A stretch of DNA of 23,338 bases from Ruminococcus sp. (GCA_017961625.1 JAGCWY010000061.1:1-23338), one strand, 5' to 3'. Shown: positions 1-8,157, numbered from the stretch's first letter. A program made the numbers and translations. Notes: generated by a model from the sequence alone, not told the origin.

Positions 1-130
1 ATTTCTTTAGGTCAATTTGATCTAAAACTTCAACAAAAGAATACACTGAGTCGTTTATGTCTATAATTCTTTCATAATCCACTGGTAATTTCAGTTGGAT
101 TGGTTTATAATAGTTCTCAGTGGTTATCAT
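1..130 (-). CDS. IS1182-family transposase, N-terminal fragment cut by window edge
   Basis: Reading the minus strand from an ATG at 128-130 gives 43 codons open to the window edge, beginning MITTENYYKPIQLKLPVDYE and continuing RIIDINDSVYSFVEVLDQIDLKK. The pattern Y-K-P-x-Q-x-x-L-P, then a short linker, then a V-x-x-F-V-E-V-x-D-x-x-D-L segment, is the characteristic start of IS1182-family (DDE-type) transposases, the enzymes that move these insertion sequences. A TATAAT-like sequence lies about 18 nt upstream on the minus strand, but there is no clear Shine-Dalgarno site, which is common in IS genes. Whether the transposase is intact cannot be seen, because the DDE catalytic part lies outside the window. 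Family assignment is from remembered N-terminal sequence, not a search. Confidence 0.72.
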   Translation of the reverse strand, partial: MITTENYYKPIQLKLPVDYERIIDINDSVYSFVEVLDQIDLKK

Positions 131-160
131 ATTTGGTAATTTGATTATATCACTAAAAAC

Positions 161-199
161 AGCTGCACGCAAGTTATTGTTGTGCAGTTTGTTTTTTTG
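161..199 (+). terminator. Hairpin next to the IS gene
   Basis: CTGCAC and GTGCAG arms enclose a 13-nt loop and are followed on the plus strand by TTTG and a run of seven T. It could be a plus-strand terminator, or a structure belonging to the end of the insertion sequence. It lies between valS and the transposase start. Confidence 0.4.
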
Positions 200-231
200 C
201 TATAAAATTTGGGGCCTCTTTACGAGGCCCC
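194..231 (-). terminator. valS terminator-like hairpin, copy 1 of a 38-nt repeat
   Basis: On the minus strand, GGGGCCTC and GAGGCCCC arms with a 5-nt loop (211-231) are followed by AAATTTTATAGCAAAAA (194-210). The structure lies 47 nt past the valS stop and probably ends that transcript, although the tail is A/T-mixed rather than a clean U run. The 38 nt recur with one substitution at 10903-10940, again downstream of a gene and in that gene's orientation. The segment may be the outer end of the adjacent IS1182-type element. Confidence 0.5.
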
Positions 232-277
232 TCCTTCGTTTTGGGGACTGAGTTTTTTTACAGCAGGTCTTTTTTTA

Positions 278-2899
278 TCACTTTCTGAATGCTGCAATAG
301 ACTGCTCTATCTTTGCCATTTTCTCCTCTGCCTTTGCAAGCTTTGCCTTTTCAGCATCTATGAGCTGTGCAGGAGCCTTTGCGATAAAGCCCTGATTATT
401 CAACTTTCCGCTGAGGAAGTCTATATCCTTCTGGACCTTAGCCTTTTCCTTTTCAAGACGTGCTATCTCCTTTTCACTGTCAACAAGCTCTTCCATAGGA
501 ATGAATATACGCGCCGAGTCTGTAACAGCATTTGCGGAATCAGCAATATCAAACTTGTCACCTGTCTCAACAGATGAAGCAGAAGCGAGCTTCTCGAAGA
601 ATACTGCACAAGAATTGAAGAGTTCCTTGTCAGCGGTCTCTATGAAGAGCTTAGCCTTTACCGACGGAGGTACATTCATTTCTGTACGTGTATTTCTTAC
701 AGCCTTGATAGCAGAGATTATCTTCTCAAAAGCCTTCTCCTCAGCATTGAAATCGATAGAATCGTCATAAGTCGGGTATGTTTCGAGGATTATCATGGAC
801 TTTTCGTTTGTGAGCACCTGCCATATCTCCTCAGTGATGAAAGGCATGAATGGATGAAGTAGCTTAAGCATACCCTGCATAGCCCATACAAGTACAGCCT
901 GAGCCTTTGCCATTGTCTCGCCGCCTGCCTGTATACGTGGCTTTGTAAGCTCGATATACCAGTCGCAGAATATGTCCCAGATAAAGTCGTATATCTTCTG
1001 CGAAGCAACGCCGAGCTCGTATCTTTCAAGGTTCTCGCCTACTTCCTTTGCAAGCTGATTGAACTTGTTCACAAGCCATTTGTCCTCTAATTCAAGCTCT
1101 GTGGGAAGACCACTGAACTCAAAGTCCTCAGGGAGATTCATCATAATGAAACGTGAAGCGTTCCATAGCTTATTTGCAAAGTTACGAGCAGCCTTTACCT
1201 TATCATCGATATAGCGCATATCGTTTCCGGGAGAGTTGCCAGTAGCCAGCATGAAGCGGAGAGCGTCAGCACCGTACTCGTTGATAACTTCAAGAGGGTC
1301 AATACCGTTTCCGAGGGACTTTGACATCTTGCGTCCCTGCGCGTCACGTACAAGGCCGTGGATAAGAACAGTATCAAAAGGAACCTTGCCCATGTTCTCC
1401 AGACCGCTGAACATCATTCTGATTACCCAGAAGAATATGATATCATATCCTGTTACAAGGGTATTTGTGGGGTAGAAGTATTTAAGGTCCTCTGTATTCT
1501 CAGGCCAGCCAAGAGTCGAGAAGGGCCAGAGAGCCGAACTGAACCATGTATCTAGAGTATCGGGGTCCTGTCTCATGGACTTGCCGCACTTGGGACAAAC
1601 CGCACTGCTCTCCTTTGTAACTATCATTTCACCGCACTCATCGCAGTAGAATGCAGGTATCTGATGTCCCCACCAAATCTGACGGGAGATACACCAGTCC
1701 TTGATATTTTCCAACCAGTGGAAGTATATCTTATCGAAGCGCTCGGGAACGAACTTTGTATCGCCGTTCTTTACAGCCTTAATAGCAGGCTCTGCAAGGG
1801 GCTGCATCTTAACGAACCACTGAGTTGATACCTTAGGTTCTACGGTAGTTCCGCAGCGGTAGCATGTACCTACGTTATGGCTGTACTCCTCTATCTTTAC
1901 AAGAGCACCTTCCTTTTCAAGATCCTCAACTATCTTCTTTCTTGCCTCGTAGCGGTCCATTCCTGCATATGCGGGATAATCGTCGTTGATAGTGGCGTCA
2001 TCGTTCATTACGTTGATAACGGGCAGGTTATGACGAAGACCTACCTCGAAGTCGTTGGGGTCATGAGCAGGAGTTATCTTAACTACGCCGGTACCGAAGT
2101 CCATTTCAACATAGTCATCTGCAACTATGGGTATCTCACGATGTACGATAGGGAGTATTACTGTCTTGCCGACAAGAGCTGTATAGCGCTCGTCCTTGGG
2201 ATTTACCGCAACTGCTGTATCACCTAGGAGAGTCTCAGGACGTGTAGTGGCAAGCTCAAGATAGCCGTCGCTGTCCTTTATCTTGTAGCGCAGGTGCCAG
2301 AAATGACCTGCCTGATCCTCATAAGTTACCTCAGCATCAGAAAGCGATGTACGGCACTTGGGGCACCAGTTGATTATACGCTCGCCTCTGTAGATGAGAC
2401 CTTTTTCGTAATATTTTATGAATACTTCCTTTACAGCCTTTGAGCAGCCCTCGTCCATAGTAAAGCGCTCACGTGACCAGTCGCAGGAGGAGCCCAGCTT
2501 TTTGAGCTGTTCAACGATACGTCCGCCGTACTGTTTCTTCCACTCCCATGCACGCTTCATGAAGCCCTCACGTCCGAGGTCCTCCTTGGTAACACCCTCC
2601 TTGCGCATAGCCTCAACTATCTTTGCCTCTGTAGCGATAGCAGCGTGGTCAGTGCCAGGAAGCCACAGTGCGCTGTATCCACTCATTCTCTTCCAGCGGA
2701 TAAGGATATCCTGTAATGTCTCGTCTAGAGCGTGTCCCATGTGGAGCTGTCCTGTTATATTCGGAGGTGGTATAACTATAGTGTAGGGCGTTTTCTTTGG
2801 ATCAGCCTCTGCACGGAAGCAGCCCTTGTCATTCCATGCCGCATAGATACGATCCTCAAAGTCCTTAGGGTTATAAGCCTTTGCAAGTTCCTTTGCCAT
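278..2899 (-). CDS. valS: Valine--tRNA ligase
   Basis: Class I aminoacyl-tRNA synthetase of 873 residues, full length for bacterial ValRS. It activates valine with ATP and charges tRNA-Val, editing misactivated threonine in a CP1 domain. The HIGH motif is present as HMGH at residues 53-56, inside PPPNITGQLHMGH, and KMSKS lies at residues 524-528. Cys pairs of zinc-ribbon type are visible (CPKC, CYRC, CDEC...CPKC). The C-terminal 70 residues, rich in Lys, Glu and Ala, form the coiled-coil arm typical of ValRS. The ATG at 2899 is preceded by AGGAAG about 8 nt upstream. Expression is probably controlled by the T-box leader at 3073-3339, which carries a valine GUA specifier and so agrees with the product. 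Confidence 0.97.
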   Translation of the reverse strand: MAKELAKAYNPKDFEDRIYAAWNDKGCFRAEADPKKTPYTIVIPPPNITGQLHMGHALDETLQDILIRWKRMSGYSALWLPGTDHAAIATEAKIVEAMRKEGVTKEDLGREGFMKRAWEWKKQYGGRIVEQLKKLGSSCDWSRERFTMDEGCSKAVKEVFIKYYEKGLIYRGERIINWCPKCRTSLSDAEVTYEDQAGHFWHLRYKIKDSDGYLELATTRPETLLGDTAVAVNPKDERYTALVGKTVILPIVHREIPIVADDYVEMDFGTGVVKITPAHDPNDFEVGLRHNLPVINVMNDDATINDDYPAYAGMDRYEARKKIVEDLEKEGALVKIEEYSHNVGTCYRCGTTVEPKVSTQWFVKMQPLAEPAIKAVKNGDTKFVPERFDKIYFHWLENIKDWCISRQIWWGHQIPAFYCDECGEMIVTKESSAVCPKCGKSMRQDPDTLDTWFSSALWPFSTLGWPENTEDLKYFYPTNTLVTGYDIIFFWVIRMMFSGLENMGKVPFDTVLIHGLVRDAQGRKMSKSLGNGIDPLEVINEYGADALRFMLATGNSPGNDMRYIDDKVKAARNFANKLWNASRFIMMNLPEDFEFSGLPTELELEDKWLVNKFNQLAKEVGENLERYELGVASQKIYDFIWDIFCDWYIELTKPRIQAGGETMAKAQAVLVWAMQGMLKLLHPFMPFITEEIWQVLTNEKSMIILETYPTYDDSIDFNAEEKAFEKIISAIKAVRNTRTEMNVPPSVKAKLFIETADKELFNSCAVFFEKLASASSVETGDKFDIADSANAVTDSARIFIPMEELVDSEKEIARLEKEKAKVQKDIDFLSGKLNNQGFIAKAPAQLIDAEKAKLAKAEEKMAKIEQSIAAFRK

Positions 2900-2956
2900 T
2901 ATAATCTTCCTTTCAGTCTGATTGAATATTCAGGGATAATAAAGCAGGCTGTTTAA

Positions 2957-3072
2957 TGCGCAATTCGTAATGCGTAATGCGTAATTTTTGTGTTTTCTCC
3001 GCTCATAGATCAGATAATTCTGATATGTCACCGACAGGAGAAACCTTAGTTACGAATTACGCATTACGAATT
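2957..3072. repeat. Palindromic small repeat (MITE-like) between T-box and valS
   Basis: The left end (AATTCGTAATGCGTAAT, 2962-2978) is matched by its exact reverse complement at 3056-3072, and the similarity extends outward and inward with few mismatches. Further nested complementarity follows: TTTCTCC (2994-3000) with GGAGAAA (3037-3043), and a central ATCAG/CTGAT hairpin at about 3009-3024. The whole segment therefore folds into one long stem-loop. It has no coding potential. It abuts the U-tract of the T-box terminator and separates the leader from the valS ribosome binding site. Size and structure suggest a mobile palindromic repeat, but no second copy is present in this window. Confidence 0.7.
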
Positions 3073-3339
3073 AAAAAACGCCCCGAACCGTTAAGGTTCA
3101 GGGCGAACTAAAGTCCGTGTTACCACCTGAATTCGGGAATATGCTCCCGCACTCTGCGAGGTCGCAAAACCTCTTCCTCTGTAACGTGAGGAACACGCCG
3201 CATACTACTGAGCTCAAGCCGTTGGCACGCGAAGCTCCGAAGCTACTTCCGCAGATCCTTCATACTACCTTTCACCGACCGGCAGCTCTCTGAAAATCGG
3301 GTTTTCTACGTACTCCTCTTCATCATCGCCTTTGAATAC
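3073..3339 (-). promoter_or_regulatory. T-box leader of valS (valine specifier GUA)
   Basis: This transcribed leader senses uncharged tRNA-Val and lets transcription run into valS when valine charging is low. On the minus strand one sees the Stem I landmarks AGAGAG and GGTGAAAGG of the distal loop, then GAA-GTA-GCTTCGGAGC, whose GTA (3246 down to 3244) occupies the specifier position. The 14-nt T-box AGGTGGTAACACGG runs from 3128 to 3115. Its UGGU (3125-3122) would pair with the ACCA end of tRNA with discriminator A. The terminator is an 11-bp stem (CGCCCTGAACC / GGTTCGGGGCG, 3105-3079) followed by six T at 3078-3073. The start is placed about 7 nt after the -10 box. Confidence 0.93.
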
Positions 3340-3345
3340 TTTTTT

Positions 3346-3374
3346 ATTATACACGATAAATACGCATTTGTCAA
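3346..3374 (-). promoter_or_regulatory. Sigma-A promoter of the valS T-box transcript
   Basis: On the minus strand TTGACA (3374-3369) and TATAAT (3351-3346) are separated by exactly 17 nt, a perfect consensus. Confidence 0.92.
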
Positions 3375-3513
3375 GAAAAAGTTATTAGTGATCAGAGAAT
3401 AGTTTAGGCTGATAATAACCATCCATACACTACTCTCTGCTTATTATTCACTAAAAAGCTAAAAGCTTTTCAAAGGAGCTTTTCAAAGGTCGTGAAAAAA
3501 TCGCATTTTCCCC

Positions 3514-3542
3514 TTGCACTCAGCCTGAAAACATGGTATAAT
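3514..3542 (+). promoter_or_regulatory. Sigma-A promoter of prfB
   Basis: TTGCAC (3514-3519), 17 nt, TATAAT (3537-3542), ending 32 nt before the prfB ATG. It diverges from the valS promoter; between the two lie about 140 nt with direct copies of an AGCTTTTCAAAGG motif (around 3466-3488) of unknown role. Confidence 0.85.
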
Positions 3543-3574
3543 GTATATATCTATGTTTGAAAGGATTTGAAGCT

Positions 3575-4693
3575 ATGATAATACTTGACGAACTCAGAGT
3601 CGAAATGACCGGCTACCGCAAGGAAATGGCGGAGCTTGCAGACGTTCTGAATATAGAAGCCGCAAAGAAAAGAGTTGCGGAGCTTGGCGACGAGACCGCC
3701 AAGGACGGCTTCTGGGACGACCTTGAAAACTCCCAGAAGGTGCTGAAGGAGCAGAAATCCCTTGAAAGAAAGATTGAAAAGTTCAACAAGCTCAACGATA
3801 ACCTTGAGGATATAATCACTCTTATCGAGCTTTCCATAGAAGCCGACGATGAGAGCGACATTGAAGAGATTAAGAGCGAGTCCGAAGCGTTCAAGACCAA
3901 ACTTGAGGACGAAAAGCTCTCTACGCTCCTAACAGGCGAGTACGACAACGCAAACGCTATCCTCACATTCCACGCAGGCGCAGGCGGCACTGAGGCTCAG
4001 GACTGGGCGGAGATGCTCTATCGTATGTACAATCATTGGGCTGAGCGTCACGACTTCAAGGTTGAGTTACTTGACTATCTCGACGGTGACGACGCAGGTA
4101 TGAAGTCAGCTTCCATACTAATTGAGGGTGACAACGCATACGGCTATATGAAGTCCGAATCAGGAGTTCACAGACTTGTGCGTATCTCTCCATTTGACGC
4201 TTCAGGAAGAAGACACACCTCCTTTGCTGCTCTTGAAGTTATGCCAGAAATAGACGATTCTATTGAGGTAGATATCCGTCCAGAGGACATCGAAATGGAG
4301 GTTTACCGTTCAAGCGGCGCAGGTGGACAGAAGGTTAACAAGACCAGCTCTGCTGTACGTCTTATCCATAAGCCTACCGGTATCGTAGTTTCCTGTCAGA
4401 CACAGCGAAGCCAGTACCAGAACAAGGATTACGCTATGAAGATGCTCCGTTCAAAGCTCATTGAGATCAAGGAGCGTGAACATCTAGAAAAGATTGAGGA
4501 TATAAAGGGCGTCCAGAACCAGATAGCATGGGGCTCACAGATACGTTCTTATGTATTCATGCCTTACACCCTTGTAAAGGATCACCGCACAGGCTTTGAA
4601 AACGGCAATATACAGGCTGTTATGGACGGTGACATTGATGGCTTCATCAATGCTTACCTGAAATCGCTCTCTCATGGAACACTTGAAAAGTAA
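3575..4693 (+). CDS. prfB: Peptide chain release factor 2
   Basis: RF2 recognises UGA and UAA stop codons in the ribosomal A site and triggers peptide release. The codon-recognition tripeptide SPF falls at residues 205-207 and the peptidyl-hydrolysis motif GGQ at 250-252, the same numbers as in E. coli RF2. The product is 372 residues, the usual size. The ATG at 3575 is chosen because AAAGGA lies 9 nt upstream; a TTG at 3557 would place that Shine-Dalgarno sequence inside the gene. The reading frame is continuous: the in-frame UGA and +1 frameshift that autoregulate most bacterial prfB genes are absent, and the early region (MAELADVLNIEAAKKRVAEL) runs straight through. Confidence 0.96.
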   Translation: MIILDELRVEMTGYRKEMAELADVLNIEAAKKRVAELGDETAKDGFWDDLENSQKVLKEQKSLERKIEKFNKLNDNLEDIITLIELSIEADDESDIEEIKSESEAFKTKLEDEKLSTLLTGEYDNANAILTFHAGAGGTEAQDWAEMLYRMYNHWAERHDFKVELLDYLDGDDAGMKSASILIEGDNAYGYMKSESGVHRLVRISPFDASGRRHTSFAALEVMPEIDDSIEVDIRPEDIEMEVYRSSGAGGQKVNKTSSAVRLIHKPTGIVVSCQTQRSQYQNKDYAMKMLRSKLIEIKEREHLEKIEDIKGVQNQIAWGSQIRSYVFMPYTLVKDHRTGFENGNIQAVMDGDIDGFINAYLKSLSHGTLEK

Positions 4694-4713
4694 TTTATAA
4701 TTATATGTTTTTA

Positions 4714-4740
4714 GGGACGCCTATTGGCGTCCCTATATTT
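4714..4740 (+). terminator. Terminator of prfB
   Basis: GGGACGCC, loop TATT, GGCGTCCC (4714-4733), then TATATTT, 20 nt past the prfB stop. Confidence 0.85.
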
Positions 4741-4776
4741 CACTATGCAATAATCACTAAAAAAATGATTGCTTAT

Positions 4777-5154
4777 TCAGAACACGCTTGTAAGTTGTGG
4801 AATTTCGCCGCTTTTCAGCATTTCCAGCATATCTCTGAGCTCTGCCAGTTCCGCGGTAAACTCCCCGTTTCCCTCTTCAGAAAGTCGCACTATCCGCGAA
4901 CAAAGACGATCTATCTCCACCAGCTTGTCATATTTCACCAGTACGGAAGCTCTGCTTCGGAAGTTCTCCCACCGTTCATTCAGCTCCTCAGCCAGTCCAG
5001 CACACTCCTCACTGTACCCGTTTTCAGCTATAATGCCTAACTTGTTTATATCATCAATCATCTCTCCACAGCGCCAGTTCACCCACAGGCTTGTAAAAGC
5101 GCTTGTGACCACAAGGAGCAAAAGCACTCCTAGGCTTATTCTAACTCTTGTCAT
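4777..5154 (-). CDS. DUF4363-type membrane-anchored protein
   Basis: A 125-residue protein with one hydrophobic N-terminal segment (about residues 7-25, ISLGVLLLLVVTSAFTSLWV) and a hydrophilic, probably helical remainder rich in Glu, Leu and Arg. This layout, and its position directly after a YetF/DUF421 gene, match the DUF4363 family, which is often found beside DUF421 genes in Clostridia; no biochemical function is established. The start overlaps the end of yetF by 14 nt, indicating translational coupling and probably a joint function at the membrane. The N-terminal segment may be a signal anchor, leaving the rest extracytoplasmic. Confidence 0.75.
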   Translation of the reverse strand: MTRVRISLGVLLLLVVTSAFTSLWVNWRCGEMIDDINKLGIIAENGYSEECAGLAEELNERWENFRSRASVLVKYDKLVEIDRLCSRIVRLSEEGNGEFTAELAELRDMLEMLKSGEIPQLTSVF

Positions 5155-5860
5155 TCCCTGTACCTCCTAGATAGAGAATTTTAGGCATTCCCCCTTTTAT
5201 ATCTGCAACAAAGCACCTTCCCGTGCATTCCACAGTCATTATGAACACCTCGTCAGGTCTCATGCCATTAGCGGCAAGAAGCATTTCTACAGCGCTCCTG
5301 CTGTACTTTACTGACTTCATGGCTTCAACTATGAATTTGCCGTCAGAGATTATTAGCACCGACGGATCTTTGTTTTCAGCGGAGATACCTATATCGCTCC
5401 GCACAGGAGTCTCCGCAGACTGCTTCTTCATTACGGATATGCTACCCGTAGTTTCCACTATCGCGTACTGCACCTCGTCAAGGGCAAATATATCCTTACT
5501 TCTCAGAGCCATAAGAAGATCGTCTACTGAAAAACGCAGTTCTTTAAGGATATCCCTTTCGATGCAGCCGCCCCGAACAACTATCTTAGGGCTTCCCGAT
5601 ATAATTCTTCTCAGTTTCGGGAAATGCAAGTCAGCCCATGACATTATCACCTCAAAGCATACCAGCGCCAGTATCGGCGTAACTCCAACCATGACCGGTA
5701 TATTCACGTCTTCAATTGGAAGGGTGGCAATATTCGATACAAGTATGGTTATTACCAGCTCCGAGGGCTGAAGTTCCCCTAGCTGACGCTTTCCCATTAG
5801 TCTTACGGCGAATATTACCAGTATATAAAGCATTACCGAACGAATAAGAACAACACACAT
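5141..5860 (-). CDS. YetF/DUF421 family membrane protein
   Basis: The 239-residue protein begins MCVVLIRSVMLYILVIFAVR and has about three N-terminal membrane helices, including VRLMGKRQLGELQPSELVITILVSNIA, the conserved DUF421 core. The C-terminal half is soluble (PKIVVRGGCIERDILKELRFSVDDLLMALR), matching the YetF C-terminal domain. Members resemble B. subtilis YetF/YdfS-type membrane proteins of poorly defined role. The ATG at 5860 is preferred over an upstream start at 5893 because AAAGGAG lies 8 nt before it. That Shine-Dalgarno sequence is the 3' arm of a hairpin (5867-5900), so translation may be limited by structure. It lies 60 nt downstream of the kinase-like gene and overlaps the DUF4363 gene. 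Confidence 0.9.
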   Translation of the reverse strand: MCVVLIRSVMLYILVIFAVRLMGKRQLGELQPSELVITILVSNIATLPIEDVNIPVMVGVTPILALVCFEVIMSWADLHFPKLRRIISGSPKIVVRGGCIERDILKELRFSVDDLLMALRSKDIFALDEVQYAIVETTGSISVMKKQSAETPVRSDIGISAENKDPSVLIISDGKFIVEAMKSVKYSRSAVEMLLAANGMRPDEVFIMTVECTGRCFVADIKGGMPKILYLGGTGNDKS

Positions 5861-5866
5861 GAAAAC

Positions 5867-5900
5867 AGCTCCTTTACGGTTATTCTTCCGCAAAGGAGCT
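5867..5900 (-). promoter_or_regulatory. Hairpin containing the yetF ribosome binding site
   Basis: AGCTCCTTT and AAAGGAGCT form a perfect 9-bp stem (5900-5892 with 5875-5867 on the minus strand), extended by CGG/CCG further in. The 3' arm includes the AAAGGAG used by yetF and is followed by GTTTTC before the ATG. It may act as a weak terminator after the kinase-like gene, as an RBS-masking structure, or both. Confidence 0.55.
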
Positions 5901-5920
5901 TCTTTATACTTTATTAGTCC

Positions 5921-6538
5921 TTAAAAACGTTCATTGTATTCCTGATAAGCCTTTACTATTATATCCGCGCAGAGCTCATCGCCAAGAACTCCACTATTAA
6001 GGCAGAGGGAATACTGATCCTTATCATGCCATACTCTTCCAGTATTAACATTATAGAAGGTCTCACGACGCTTATCCGCCTTTTTCATTACAGACTCAGC
6101 CTTGCCCTCACCTACTCCGTACTCTGTTACAGCACGCTTTACACGGAACTCCGGATCAGCGTAGATATACACGTTGAAGCAGCCCTTGTCCTCAAGGATA
6201 TAGCTTCCGCACCTTCCCACGATAACAAAACTCTTTTCCTTTTCGGCGATCTCGTTTATTATACGACTCTCCATAAGGAATACCTTATCTGAAAGTGGAA
6301 GATTCTCTTCCATAGTCCTTGCGGGATTTGCCGACAACAGCAGAGAATAGAGGAAACTTGTGGGAACGTTCTCCTCTGCGTTTTCGAGATATTCGGGAGC
6401 AATACCGCATCTTTCCGCGGTCATTTCAAGTATCTGTCTGTTGTAGCAGCTGATGCCAAGCTTTTCCGCAGCAAGCTTTCCGATGTTACTGCCGCCGCTT
6501 CCGTATTGTCTTTCGATAGTGATTATAGTTTTTTTCAT
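5921..6538 (-). CDS. Cytidylate kinase-like family protein
   Basis: A 205-residue P-loop protein starting MKKTIITIERQYGSGGSNIG; the phosphate-binding loop GSGGSNIGK spans residues 13-21. The pattern T-I-E-R-Q-Y-G-S-G-G and later FVIVGRCGSYIL and ADPEFRVKRAV matches the cytidylate kinase-like family (Cytidylate_kin2). That family is distinct from the housekeeping Cmk, and its substrate is generally unproven. It is probably a cytosolic nucleoside or small-molecule kinase. GGGGG about 11 nt before the ATG is the likely Shine-Dalgarno site. It is first in a possible three-gene minus-strand group with the YetF and DUF4363 genes, but a hairpin separates it from yetF, so co-transcription is uncertain. 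Confidence 0.85.
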   Translation of the reverse strand: MKKTIITIERQYGSGGSNIGKLAAEKLGISCYNRQILEMTAERCGIAPEYLENAEENVPTSFLYSLLLSANPARTMEENLPLSDKVFLMESRIINEIAEKEKSFVIVGRCGSYILEDKGCFNVYIYADPEFRVKRAVTEYGVGEGKAESVMKKADKRRETFYNVNTGRVWHDKDQYSLCLNSGVLGDELCADIIVKAYQEYNERF

Positions 6539-6600
6539 TAGTTGATTACCCCCATGGCAAAATTCTTAATACAATAATTGATAAAATAACTACATTTTAT

Positions 6601-6628
6601 ATTATATCACACTTTGCACATATTTCAA
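6601..6628 (-). promoter_or_regulatory. Promoter of the cytidylate kinase-like gene
   Basis: On the minus strand TTGAAA (6628-6623), 16 nt, TATAAT (6606-6601), about 60 nt before the ATG. The leader shows no obvious regulatory structure. Confidence 0.72.
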
Positions 6629-6708
6629 CCTTATACAGAATAATAATTGTCTAAATAGTAAAATTCTATGTTTTCACCAATTTGTCATATACTTAATTGT
6701 GCATTATA

Positions 6709-6746
6709 CAAAAAGTCTCCCGTCGGTTAGCACAACGGGAGACTTT
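6709..6746 (-). terminator. Terminator of gdhA
   Basis: On the minus strand AAAGTCTCCCGT, an 11-nt loop, ACGGGAGACTTT (6746 to 6712), running into a T run. The stem is 12 bp and perfect, and lies 44 nt past the gdhA stop. Confidence 0.92.
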
Positions 6747-6789
6747 GTTAACTTTACTGCTCTTACTGATGAGTCACTATCAGTTATTA

Positions 6790-8157
6790 TCAAACGCAGC
6801 CCTGAGCCTTCATTGCTTCAGCAACCTTGAGGAAGCCTGCAATGTTAGCACCTGCCATGTAGTTGCCAGCCATGCCGTACTCCTTAGCAGCCTCGTCACA
6901 AGCCTTGAAGATAGACTTCATGATGCCGTGGAGCTTCTCGTCAACCTCTTCAAATGTCCAGCTGAGTCTCTCGCTATTCTGACTCATTTCGAGACCAGAT
7001 GTTGCAACGCCACCAGCGTTAGCAGCCTTAGCAGGACCATAGAGAATACCGTTTGAAAGGTATGTCTCGATAGCCTCGGGAGTTGAAGGCATATTAGCAC
7101 CCTCCGCTACAGCGTAGCCGCCGTTAGCAACGATAGCCTTTGCAGCGTCACCATTAATCTCGTTCTGTGTAGCACAGGGAAGAGCGATGTCAAGCTTGAT
7201 GCTGCCTGCATTGCACTTGAGTGTCCAAACGCTGCCCTCGTGGTACTCAGCGTTCTTGTGTGAAGATCTGCCAATATATTCCTTGATACGGCCGCGCTCA
7301 ACCTCCTTGATCTGCTTTACAAGATCAAGATCGATTCCGTCGGGATCGTAGATATAACCATTTGAGTCTGAAACAGTAACTACCTTAGCACCGTACTGTG
7401 TAGCCTTCTCTGTAGCGTATATAGCAACGTTACCTGAACCTGAGATAACAACTGTCTGACCCTTGAAGCTCTTGCCGTTAGCAGCGAGCATCTCATTTGT
7501 GAAGTAGCAGAGACCGTAGCCTGTAGCCTCAGTTCTTGCAAGTGAACCGCCATAAGTAAGGCCCTTACCTGTGAGAACGCCAACGAACTCGTTACGGATT
7601 CTCTTATACTGACCGAACATAAAGCCGATCTCTCTTGCGCCTGTTCCGATATCACCAGCAGGAACGTCACAGTCAGCACCGATGTGCTTGCAAAGCTCTG
7701 TCATGAAGCTCTGGCAGAAGCGCATGATCTCTCCATCGCTCTTGCCCTTGGGATCAAAGTCGGAACCACCCTTGCCGCCGCCCATAGGCAGTGTTGTAAG
7801 GCTGTTCTTGAATACCTGCTCAAAGCCGAGGAACTTGATGATTCCAAGGTATACTGAGGGGTGAAGTCTGATACCGCCCTTGTAAGGTCCGATAGCAGAG
7901 TTGAACTGAATTCTGAAACCTCTGTTTACCTGTACCTTGCCGTTGTCATCAACCCAAGGAACACGGAACATAACCTGTCTCTCAGGCTCTACGATACGAT
8001 CGAAAACACCTGCGTCGATAAGATCCTGTCTCTTCTCAGCAACAGGCTGAAGTGTTTCAAGAACTTCTGTAACAGCCTGTATAAACTCAGGCTCGCCGGG
8101 ATTTCTCTTCTTAACTGTTTCTAATAAATCGATAAGATACTGATTTTTTAACGCCAT
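6790..8157 (-). CDS. gdhA: Glutamate dehydrogenase, probably NADP-specific
   Basis: Hexameric-type GDH of 455 residues, catalysing reductive amination of 2-oxoglutarate with ammonia to glutamate, a main ammonia-assimilation route in rumen bacteria. Visible landmarks: GPYKGGIR with K93, PMGGGKGG with the catalytic-type K129, and DVPAGDIGTG with D169. A dinucleotide-binding GSGNVA lies at 240-245. Length and sequence fit the 450-residue NADP-type small GDH family, not the ~420-residue NAD-type; cofactor choice is inferred from this similarity. The ATG is preceded by a near-perfect AAAGGAGG. A strong promoter and a strong terminator make it monocistronic, as expected for an abundant enzyme. Confidence 0.95.
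   Translation of the reverse strand: MALKNQYLIDLLETVKKRNPGEPEFIQAVTEVLETLQPVAEKRQDLIDAGVFDRIVEPERQVMFRVPWVDDNGKVQVNRGFRIQFNSAIGPYKGGIRLHPSVYLGIIKFLGFEQVFKNSLTTLPMGGGKGGSDFDPKGKSDGEIMRFCQSFMTELCKHIGADCDVPAGDIGTGAREIGFMFGQYKRIRNEFVGVLTGKGLTYGGSLARTEATGYGLCYFTNEMLAANGKSFKGQTVVISGSGNVAIYATEKATQYGAKVVTVSDSNGYIYDPDGIDLDLVKQIKEVERGRIKEYIGRSSHKNAEYHEGSVWTLKCNAGSIKLDIALPCATQNEINGDAAKAIVANGGYAVAEGANMPSTPEAIETYLSNGILYGPAKAANAGGVATSGLEMSQNSERLSWTFEEVDEKLHGIMKSIFKACDEAAKEYGMAGNYMAGANIAGFLKVAEAMKAQGCV

Noticed and set aside
209..577. 122-codon plus-strand frame at the left end
   Set aside because: It starts in the valS terminator region and is mostly antisense to the valS 3' end; Leu/Cys-rich composition is typical of a shadow frame.
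3557..3574. TTG start giving prfB six extra residues
   Set aside because: The AAAGGA Shine-Dalgarno sequence for the ATG at 3575 would then lie inside the coding sequence, and no site precedes the TTG.
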